Of a stretch of 40,105 nt of DNA, positions 7,611 through 14,715 are shown one piece after another. Position 1 is the first letter of the stretch, and every line of letters begins with the position of its first letter. The notes under the pieces were generated by a model that worked only from the letters and a program-made list of their open reading frames with translations, did no database searches and was not told where the DNA came from. Source of the DNA: Bacillota bacterium (GTDB lineage: Bacteria; Bacillota; Limnochordia; Darwinibacteriales; Darwinibacteriaceae); NCBI GenBank assembly GCA_012837385.1, contig DURH01000012.1, forward strand, positions 1 to 40,105, written 5' to 3'. The translations under genes were made by a program, and so were the position numbers.

Positions 7611-8423
7611 GTGAAAATTAGGAGAATAACTCTAGCGATCTTGGCCCTGCTCACTGTGCTTTTTGTGGCAGATATGCGCTACTTCCAGCCGCGGAGGGGC
7701 AGGTCGGGGCAGCCCTCTGTGCGCTTTCAGGTGGAGCCGAGCCGCGTTGCCCACTTCCATGCTGAAAAGACACAGGTGTTCACCAGGCCTCAAGGCAGCC
7801 TATCTTCCCTGATGCTCAGCGGCGCTTTAGGCCATGTGGAACTGAGATCTACAGATGGTACTGAACTGGTGGTGCGAGCCACCATCTTGGGGGAGACAGA
7901 GGAAGAACTAGCACGCTTTGAGGTGGTGGAGTCTGTTTCCAACGGAGAGATCAGCTACAAGCTTGGGCCCCAAACTGCTCAGTTTCCTGAGGTTGGTTTG
8001 AGCTTTGCTGTGGAAGTTCCAGCGGGTATGGAAGTGACGGTTAAGCACAGCTACGGTTCTGTGGAAGTGGAGGACTTTGTGGGCTTTTTGAGGCTCTTGA
8101 CCAGTTTTTCGCAGGTGACTGTGACAGGCCTGCAGGGTTCACTGAGTGTCGAAAATCAGTTTGGCAGTGTGGAACTGCTGGACATTTCCGGCCCCCTCGC
8201 CTTTGAAGATGCCTTTTCCAACAGCACCGTGCTGTTGAGTCCAGTGGACGGCGGCTACAACTTCCAAGTGGATGTGACCAACGGATCTCTAACAGGCAAT
8301 GCGCCCTTGGAGAAGGAAGTGCGCCAGAATATGATTAAAGCCCAGGGCACGCACGGCGAAGGTGTGCACCCGGTAGTAATTGAATCCAGTTTTGGTTCGG
8401 TGAACTTGAACATAGGGAGATAA
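7611..8423 (+). CDS. DUF4097 family beta-repeat protein, membrane-anchored
   Basis: 270 aa from GTG 7611, with GGGGGATGGG upstream. An N-terminal hydrophobic segment (residues 5-22, LAILALLTVLFVADM) anchors the protein or directs export. The rest is a run of short beta-strand repeats with SYGSVEVEDF, NQFGSVELLDI and SSFGSVNLNI patterns, characteristic of DUF4097 (adhesin-like right-handed beta solenoid). It is the last gene of the GntR-ABC operon, spaced eleven bases from the permease, and a terminator follows. DUF4097 proteins often sit with envelope-stress regulators; a role as a surface or envelope sensor is inference. Confidence 0.82.
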   Translation: MKIRRITLAILALLTVLFVADMRYFQPRRGRSGQPSVRFQVEPSRVAHFHAEKTQVFTRPQGSLSSLMLSGALGHVELRSTDGTELVVRATILGETEEELARFEVVESVSNGEISYKLGPQTAQFPEVGLSFAVEVPAGMEVTVKHSYGSVEVEDFVGFLRLLTSFSQVTVTGLQGSLSVENQFGSVELLDISGPLAFEDAFSNSTVLLSPVDGGYNFQVDVTNGSLTGNAPLEKEVRQNMIKAQGTHGEGVHPVVIESSFGSVNLNIGR

Positions 8424-8428
8424 TCAAG

Positions 8429-8460
8429 AAGGAACGTGCAAGGCACGTTCCTTCAGTTTT
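8429..8460 (+). terminator. Terminator after the DUF4097 gene
   Basis: AAGGAACGTGC and GCACGTTCCTT form an 11-bp perfect stem with an AAG loop, followed by CAGTTTT. It sits between the convergent DUF4097 and grdCD genes and may act for both, though the minus-strand T-tract is poor. Confidence 0.75.
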
Positions 8461-10969
8461 AGCTGATAAACCCAAGTTCGATTAGTTTCTGTTTGGCTAT
8501 GTCCAGGTCTTCTGGAGCCACGAGGATGACTGGCCCTGTGCAGCCCATGCCCGCTTCCGCATAGATGTTCTCTTTCCAGAGGGCTTCAGCTGCGCTTTCG
8601 ATTTCCAGGACGTCCACGCCAGTAATCTCCTGATCCACTGGTTTAGCCGGTGGCTTCTGCACAGCTTCCGCAGCCTCCTGTTCCAGCAGCTTGGCCTTGG
8701 CCAGTTCTTCGTCTACGAGCTGAGGAAGCTTGGCTTTAGCCATGTCTGCGGCGAACTCAATGGCACCGGCAATCACTGGGGCGCCGGAAGCACGGGAAAT
8801 GATGTTGATTATCCGCTGGTAGCCTTCTCCCACTCCAGGGCCGTAACCGTAACCAACAGTTTCGATTCCGCCGCCGGTGGTCAGGGCAGAAAGCATCTTC
8901 ACCAGGATATTACCGGTGAGCGAATCTGTTACCAGCACATCACAGGAACCGGCTAACACATCATTGCCCCGCATAATGGCCTGCCCATCGGCTCGACTGG
9001 ATACAGCCCAGTTGATGGTGTAGCCTTCCTTTTCCAGCTCACGGAGGGAGCGCTCAGTTGTCAGGGCTCCATCTACGCTGAGAATACCGACTTGAGGCTG
9101 GTCAATGCCTAAGGCCTTAGCCACTGCAATTCCCAGGATGGCGTTTTTCTCCATGGCCTTGGTGCGGTTGCCCGCGGACATGCCGGTGGTGGAGGCGATG
9201 AGCACCTCTTTGCCGCTGGCGGGCGCCACAACCCTGCCGATGGTGGTTACTCCCAAGGGGAAGTTGTAGTGCATGGTTACGCAGGCATCAATCTCGCCTG
9301 TCTTGAGGAGCTCTTCCATGGCGGCATGCTGTTCTTCTTCTGTGTTTGCTTCTACCATAGCCAGTGTGGTGCTGCATTTTGGCCCGATGGCCACCACTTT
9401 GATGCCGCGATGCCGTTTTTGCGCTAGCTCCGCACCTCTCAGCACCTCTTCCAGGCCATGCTCGCTGCCGGAGAGGGTAATGCCCACGGTGACCACTTTT
9501 TCAGGAGCGGCTTGCCCGGCATTCTGTTTCCCTGGGTTGGCTTCGAGGATAAAGGAGACTCCGTCAAAGAGATTGGTCATGCGTGCCAAGAACAGGCTGC
9601 CTTTGCCTACGATCATTGCCCGCTTGATGGACCCAGAGAGGAGAGCTTCCCTGGCGAAGCCCAGGTAAGGCACACCAGAGGGGATATGCCCTTGGGTTGG
9701 TGCCCAGCCTTTCAGGCCGTGCTTCTGCACAAAGCTGTCCAGTTCCGTACGCTGCAGGGCACCCTGTTTCACTCCCAGTGCTCCGATCATTTTGTAGTTG
9801 GCTAAAGGCACATCGCCGGCGCCTGCGGGCACAGTGATCTCAGGGTTCTGCATTTCCACGCTGTACTTGTCAATATCGGTTATGGATAAGCCTACGGCTC
9901 CTAAGGGATCAGTCACTAAGGAAGTGACCACTGCTTGGGGTGAGGAGCCAGTGCCGATGCGGTGGCGTCCGATGGAATCAGTGCGGATAATGGGGTTTAC
10001 GCCATCGTCGGCGCTGATCAGCACTGCGAAGGCGCCCAGCACGTCTTCCAGCACAGGCACGTCCTTTTTGATGTGATCCCGGGAGTTCATGCCCAGCTTG
10101 GCCACTGCTCCTCCGCCTAGGACCACCACATTCTTGTAGATCCCAGACTTGACCAGACCTGCAGCATTGACTATGCCGTGGACAGGCCCAGCACAGAAAG
10201 AGCGGGTATCAGAGCCGGTGGCGTTCACGCAGCCGCAGATCTCACCAATGGCTTTGGCAAAGTTTCCTCCGCCCCGCTGGTTCATATCTCCGCAGGCTTC
10301 TTCCGAGGTTTCGATAATGTAGTCCACCATGCTGGGATCCAGATCATTGTTCCAGAGCAGGTGCCTGAGCACCAGCGCTCCACTGGCCTTGGCAGCTAGG
10401 TTCTCAAACATAATGTCCGCCTTGAGGTTGGCGTCAAATTCATGGGCCTGTTTCACACAGCCCACCACCTGCCCTTGGAACTCCAGGGGCACGGCCGTGT
10501 TCTTCTCTAAGAGTTCAGTAATGGCCTGGAGGGACGCAGTCTTGCCCAGTACAGCTAGATCAGCCTCGGTAAAGAGGGGGTGGCTGCTCAGCTTTTCCAC
10601 CATCTTCTGGGCAAAGCTTTCTTCCAGAGCCACCAGATCAAAAGAGTCGGAGATCTTCATCATGGCAATGAGCTCGTCCAGGGAGAAGATCTCGCCTAGA
10701 CGCCCCAGCCGCTTGGGCTCAACTGGGTTTTCGTACCAGGGCTGGGGAAGCTCGGCCAGTTCCTCAGGAGTGAGGTTGCCGATATAAACCTGGTTGGGAG
10801 GATAGGCCACTACGTCCTCAAAGGGGCGCAGCGCTTCCTTTACCGCAGCCAGGAAGTCAGAATCGGGATGCTTAGCCCGCTCCAGCATTAATGTAGTGCC
10901 ATGGGTGAGCACCATATCCGCAGCGTGGAACAGGCAGTAGCTGGTTGCTCTAACAACAGGATTGGTCAA
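8459..10969 (-). CDS. grdC-grdD: Glycine reductase component C: fused GrdC (beta) and GrdD (alpha) subunits
   Basis: A single frame of about 836 aa. The N-terminal ~480 residues are GrdC: MTNPVVRATSY, ADMVLTHGTT, the FabH-like core with GGGNFAKAIGEICGC and SFCAGPVHGIVNAAG. The C-terminal ~350 residues, from about VVTVGITLSGSEHG, are GrdD: a PlsX-like fold with VLIASTTGMSAGNR, SVDGALTTERSLREL and the terminal AGMGCTGPV, which holds the Cys conserved in GrdD. Component C takes the carboxymethyl-selenoether from GrdA and releases acetyl phosphate by phosphorolysis. In well-studied operons grdC and grdD are separate genes; here no stop or start separates them. The start TTG 10969 follows GGAGGTG at good spacing; GTG 10984 lies within that ribosome site and is less likely. 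Last gene of the trxA-grdE-A-B-CD unit. Confidence 0.92.
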   Translation of the reverse strand: MTNPVVRATSYCLFHAADMVLTHGTTLMLERAKHPDSDFLAAVKEALRPFEDVVAYPPNQVYIGNLTPEELAELPQPWYENPVEPKRLGRLGEIFSLDELIAMMKISDSFDLVALEESFAQKMVEKLSSHPLFTEADLAVLGKTASLQAITELLEKNTAVPLEFQGQVVGCVKQAHEFDANLKADIMFENLAAKASGALVLRHLLWNNDLDPSMVDYIIETSEEACGDMNQRGGGNFAKAIGEICGCVNATGSDTRSFCAGPVHGIVNAAGLVKSGIYKNVVVLGGGAVAKLGMNSRDHIKKDVPVLEDVLGAFAVLISADDGVNPIIRTDSIGRHRIGTGSSPQAVVTSLVTDPLGAVGLSITDIDKYSVEMQNPEITVPAGAGDVPLANYKMIGALGVKQGALQRTELDSFVQKHGLKGWAPTQGHIPSGVPYLGFAREALLSGSIKRAMIVGKGSLFLARMTNLFDGVSFILEANPGKQNAGQAAPEKVVTVGITLSGSEHGLEEVLRGAELAQKRHRGIKVVAIGPKCSTTLAMVEANTEEEQHAAMEELLKTGEIDACVTMHYNFPLGVTTIGRVVAPASGKEVLIASTTGMSAGNRTKAMEKNAILGIAVAKALGIDQPQVGILSVDGALTTERSLRELEKEGYTINWAVSSRADGQAIMRGNDVLAGSCDVLVTDSLTGNILVKMLSALTTGGGIETVGYGYGPGVGEGYQRIINIISRASGAPVIAGAIEFAADMAKAKLPQLVDEELAKAKLLEQEAAEAVQKPPAKPVDQEITGVDVLEIESAAEALWKENIYAEAGMGCTGPVILVAPEDLDIAKQKLIELGFIS

Positions 10970-10988
10970 TAAACACACCTCCACTGGT

Positions 10989-11017
10989 TAAAAGGGGCCC
11001 CAAGTGGGACCCCTTTT
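10989..11017 (-). terminator. Hairpin between grdB and grdCD (attenuator candidate)
   Basis: AAAAGGGG...CCCCTTTT with an inner CCC/GGG pairing makes a near-perfect hairpin directly after the grdB stop codon, followed by TTTTAACC on the minus strand. The T-run is only four bases, so partial termination or mRNA protection is more likely than a full stop. Confidence 0.5.
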
Positions 11018-12325
11018 TTAACTTTCAAATACTGTTTGTTCGGAAACAGGTGTGGCCAGAGCCTCTAGGGCCTGTTCCACCAGCTTCTTCCGTAAACTGA
11101 ATTCTTCTTGGGCGTTCAGTTTCGGGTTCCCTAAGGGATGAGGGATGGCGACCGCAGGAACGATGCGGTTGGCTCCCACAGTGAGGGAAATGGGTGTCAC
11201 GGTACACACGTGCACAACAGCAATTCCCATCCGTTCGATTTCTTTTACCATCGTTGCGCCGCAACGAGTACAGGTTCCTCAGGTGCTGGTGAGAATGACA
11301 GCGTGCACACCTTCGTTGACCAGCTCTTGGGCAATTTCCGCGGCATACTTCTTAGCATTGGCAACTGAGGTGCCGTTGCCAACAGTGGAGTAGAAGTAGG
11401 GGAAAAGCTTGCCGATCCTGCCCTGCTTCTCCAAGTGACGCAGGGCGTCCACGGGAACCACCCGATCCGGTACGTCATTGGCATAGACGGGGTCATAGCC
11501 GCCGTGTGCCGTCTCGAAGGAGTCGGAGGTCAGGGAATCTATGCCCTCTATGCTGTATTTCCCATAGCGCGAAGCGCTGGAGGCCTCAATGCGGTCGGGA
11601 TTGCCTTTTGGTACAATACCGCCGCTGGTTACCAAGGCAATGACGGCTTTGCTGAGATCCGTGATCGCTTCCGCTGGTTCCACGCGGTCGAAATGGGGAA
11701 TGGGGTACTCTGTTTCAAAGGGCTCTCCCTTGAGTTTCTTGAGAAGCATCTCGATAGCCCGCTCCGAACCCCGTTTTTCCACAAAGACGTTGCGGCGGAT
11801 GCCGCGGCTGAGGTAACCTTCCTCAGCTGCTGAACCTACAGGCTCATTGTTGGCGAGCTTGCCGGCGAGTTTAGCCATGGCCGGCAGGGCAGTGCGCATA
11901 CTCGCTGCAGAATTGCCTGTTTCGATAATGTACAGGTATTGGCGGTAGGTCTCCACACCTGGGTTTTCAGGATACATACCTGAAACGGCTGGGATGCCCA
12001 TTTCGTGGGCGATTTTTCCCACCATGCCGCAGGCCATGCCATAACGTCCAGCATTGAACGCCGGGCCAGCTATAACCACGTCTGGAGCGAATTCCTCCAG
12101 CATTTGGCGTACGGCTGCGCTGGCTTCCTCCAGGTTTTCGTTGAAATAACCGTCACCACAGATAATAGTACCCACTATGGTGCAGTTCTTCGGAAGCAAA
12201 GCTGAAAGCCCCATACCTGGGCCAACAGCCTTTTCAACGCTGTGGGGTGGAGTATCCGCTTTATCTTCTCCGCCAATTTGGCCGAAAAACTGATTGAGAT
12301 AAAGAACTATGCGCTTTGTTTCCAA
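11018..12325 (-). CDS. grdB: Glycine reductase component B gamma subunit, selenoprotein GrdB
   Basis: 435 residues counting selenocysteine. The frame from TTG 12325 (with GGGGGGT upstream) runs 348 codons to an in-frame TGA at 11279-11281, then continues in the same frame for 86 codons to TAA at 11018. The junction reads ILTST-U-GTCTRCGATM, the known GrdB active-site pattern with Sec followed by CxxC. The N-terminal part contains GDGYFNEN, PAFNAGRYG and GGYDPVYANDVPDRV, all typical of GrdB. The subunit binds glycine with the GrdE-derived pyruvoyl subunits and hands the carboxymethyl group to GrdA. A gene caller would split it in two at the UGA. GrdF and GrdH paralogues act on sarcosine and betaine; gene order favours the glycine form. 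Confidence 0.93.
11252..11281 (-). promoter_or_regulatory. Bacterial SECIS-like hairpin in grdB
   Basis: Twelve bases after the UGA a 6-bp perfect stem CGTTGC/GCAACG closes a GGC triloop. The loop's first G is about 19 bases from the UGA, within the range described for bacterial SECIS elements, which need a G in the first loop positions. Confidence 0.6.
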
Positions 12326-12328
12326 ATT

Positions 12329-12790
12329 CTACCCCCCATTCCGTTCGCGGTAGGTGGCGACCTCCTTGATAATCTCATCCACATCAAGGACCATTTCCAT
12401 CATACTGACCTGGTCCTCCCAGATGTCTTCGGGGATGATGTCCTTAAGTTCAAAAATGTGATATACGGGGAGTTCCAACTGAACTCCTGTCAATGGACCG
12501 GCAAAGGTGGGGTCTCCAGTTGTGACTGTTTCAGCTGCTAAGCCAGAAGCTTCTGCTTCGGCTCCGCCTAACACCACAACTACGTTCTCCTTACCAACCT
12601 TTTCTACCAACTCGAGCACGCGAGTTTGGTTTTCCATGTCCATTGCACCGGCCGCGGTTCAGACAAAGCATTCGGTGGTGGAAAAGCCGATGATGGCTCC
12701 GGCTGCCTTGAGGCATTCTTCAATGGCTGGGCCAGGTATGCCGTCGCGGTCACCGATAATGGCAACATGCTTGCCTTTGACATCGATCAT
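12329..12790 (-). CDS. grdA: Glycine reductase selenoprotein A (GrdA)
   Basis: 153 residues counting selenocysteine, from ATG 12790 (AGGAGG eight bases upstream) to the stop at 12329. The in-frame TGA at 12659-12661 is codon 44, in the motif ECFV-U-TAAGAMD; position 44 and the CxxU redox pair are those of characterised GrdA proteins. The N-terminus [20 protein letters not shown] is also diagnostic. GrdA accepts the carboxymethyl group from component B as a selenoether and passes it to component C; thioredoxin then reduces the mixed selenide-sulfide. A standard caller would report only the ORF after the UGA. Three bases separate it from grdB and 30 from grdE. Confidence 0.95.
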
Positions 12791-12820
12791 GACCGTTTCC
12801 TCCTTCTAGTTTATAGTGTT

Positions 12821-14107
12821 TTAGTATTCGCGAGCTGTTAGTTTATTGAAGCCAAGTTCATTGGTTGCCCCAATGATGGCCTGCAGTTCTACTGTGATGG
12901 AACCGTCAGCTCCCCGGTTTCCTTTAAATCCACCTGCAATCACTTCCACGGGATCAATGTTGCCGATCACTCTCTCCATGGGCGGGAGGGTGATGAGGGC
13001 GTTAGCGTTTCCGCCGCTGACAATAGCGGTGGCCGACGGGCTGCCATCAGCCAATGACTGGCTGGTGCCATCCTGCCCCGCGAACTCATCGGTGATCAAG
13101 ACCGTCTTGATACCTTTCTGCTCGATTTTCGTGCAGTTCATGATCAAGTCCGTATCAGGATTGCCAAAGCCTTCTTCACTGATAATCACACCGTCTACAC
13201 CCAAGTATTCCACGAGCTTGGCAGTGAGATCACTGGAACGCTGCTTGTCTAGGAGCGTCACATTCTCGTTGGTGATCACGCAGCCCACAAAGCAGAGGTC
13301 CTTACCGTGGCGCTGCAGCAGATCATGAATTACCGGGTTGTTCAAGTGGTGATAGGTTGTGTTCTTGTCACAGGCTGACACGCAGTTGCCGCTGACGATG
13401 GCCCCGTCCATTACCTCTGTGGGATGCATCAGAGTGGGGACCATGTTCTTCACATCTACACCGTAGTAATAGGTGTCGTGGAGCAGGCCCTGGCTCTGCA
13501 GCATGTAGACGTAGGCTACTTTTGGCAGATCTGGATACTGCTTGTGATACTCGTGTACAGGCAGCAGCTCATAGGTAACGCTCTCATCTGGCGCCACGCC
13601 GCGGGCTGCCTGGCCTAAGTAGTTGGCTGCTTTCAGCCCCATTTTCCTCAGTGCTGCTTCATGCTGATGGGGTGTGATTCCAGATACTGGATTGGCCACG
13701 ATCACCAGATTATGCAGCTTAGAAAAGGGAGTAAGTTCTGCTCCAGGCCCCTGCATATCGATAATGCCTTCTTGGTAACCGACGATCTTTCCTGTAGTAA
13801 CCACACTCACCCCTTTGAGCACATGGGTGAGTCCTACCCCTGCTGGGAACATCTTACTGACCATTCCTGGGAAGATACCGCCGTCAAGCTCAGGCTTTAC
13901 CCTGGGCTCGATCACGTCTTTCACAGGCATGATGCGGATGGAGTCCCCGGGGTGGGCAATGTCGATGTTCACTGACAGCAGGTGCTCATCCTGGAGCAGC
14001 AATTCGGTAAGCTCCTCTTTGTTCACATAGAGGGTTTTGCCTTTCACTTCTGTGACAGGGCCGAACTGCAGATCATTGATGAAGATATTGCCTACTGTTA
14101 ACTGCAC
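12821..14107 (-). CDS. grdE: Glycine reductase component B proprotein GrdE
   Basis: 428 aa from GTG 14107 behind AGGAGGTGAG. The motif SGNCVSACDKNTTYHH places Cys at 242, the position where GrdE is known to be cleaved to give an N-terminal 25-kDa and a C-terminal 22-kDa chain with a pyruvoyl group that forms the Schiff base with the amino substrate. The C-terminal half holds EEGFGNPDTD and TDEFAGQDGTSQSL, typical of the family. The gene is second in the operon, 23 bases after trxA. GrdG and GrdI are paralogues for sarcosine and betaine; the order trxA-grdE-grdA-grdB matches glycine reductase operons. Confidence 0.93.
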   Translation of the reverse strand: MQLTVGNIFINDLQFGPVTEVKGKTLYVNKEELTELLLQDEHLLSVNIDIAHPGDSIRIMPVKDVIEPRVKPELDGGIFPGMVSKMFPAGVGLTHVLKGVSVVTTGKIVGYQEGIIDMQGPGAELTPFSKLHNLVIVANPVSGITPHQHEAALRKMGLKAANYLGQAARGVAPDESVTYELLPVHEYHKQYPDLPKVAYVYMLQSQGLLHDTYYYGVDVKNMVPTLMHPTEVMDGAIVSGNCVSACDKNTTYHHLNNPVIHDLLQRHGKDLCFVGCVITNENVTLLDKQRSSDLTAKLVEYLGVDGVIISEEGFGNPDTDLIMNCTKIEQKGIKTVLITDEFAGQDGTSQSLADGSPSATAIVSGGNANALITLPPMERVIGNIDPVEVIAGGFKGNRGADGSITVELQAIIGATNELGFNKLTAREY

Positions 14108-14130
14108 ACACTCACCTCCTTTGGCAAGTA

Positions 14131-14448
14131 TTAACCGAGCAGCTCAAGGATCTTGTTTTCAACATCCTGAGCACCAAAATCGCCGCTCAGTTCATCTTTC
14201 TTCTCGCCATCGTAGTAGAAGGCGATGACCGGCAGCGACATAACGCCTTGAGACATGGCCAGGCGCATGGCTTTGGAAGTGTCCAGGGAGTAGAATGTCA
14301 TTTTATCTCCGTATTTTTCCGCTAGGCTTTCAATGGCTGGCATCAGTTCTAGGCATGGTTTGCAACGGGGACCCCAGAAGTCCACCACTACCCAGCCCTT
14401 GGAATTTGGGATATGTTCCTCCCAAGTCTCTTTATCTAGAGCAATCAT
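14131..14448 (-). CDS. trxA: Thioredoxin of the glycine reductase operon
   Basis: 105 aa thioredoxin fold from ATG 14448, behind AAAGGAGG. The redox motif is WGPRCKPC, so the active pair is CKPC and not the usual CGPC; the cis-proline is in VMSLPVIAFY. Glycine-reductase-linked thioredoxins are known to have unusual active sites. It supplies electrons that regenerate the selenol of GrdA. It is the first gene of the unit; trxB, often its partner in other grd operons, is not in this window. Confidence 0.9.
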   Translation of the reverse strand: MIALDKETWEEHIPNSKGWVVVDFWGPRCKPCLELMPAIESLAEKYGDKMTFYSLDTSKAMRLAMSQGVMSLPVIAFYYDGEKKDELSGDFGAQDVENKILELLG

Positions 14449-14715
14449 TTCTGCAACCTCCTTTTCGTTTCCTTCGCACTCAACTTATTATGCAATTGGT
14501 GGTGGGAATCCTGCTTGATAAAAGGGTTTTCTAGGTAATTCTACCAAAGAGAGGACGGGGATTGAATATCGTTTTAGAACGAAAACTGACACCCAGATCG
14601 CGCAATTCAGAGAGCGCTGGATCCGAAAACCGCAAGCCGCAGTTCTTGTGCTTTTTGGTATGAGAATAGACTGTTGTCAAATACTAGGTGTGAAAAACGA
14701 AGCGGAGGTTGGAGG

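Noticed and set aside
9273-10787. Several long plus-strand ORFs opposite grdCD
   Set aside because: They are antisense frames of a clearly recognised protein, lack ribosome sites and have Ser/Arg/Pro-rich composition typical of shadow frames.
11018-11251. Separate 77-aa gene downstream of a truncated grdB
   Set aside because: It is the same frame as grdB after a UGA in the known Sec motif, so it is the C-terminus of grdB.
14449-14715. Possible glycine riboswitch between trxA and PFOR
   Set aside because: I looked for the conserved glycine aptamer blocks on both strands and did not find them; the gap shows no clear structure or promoter.
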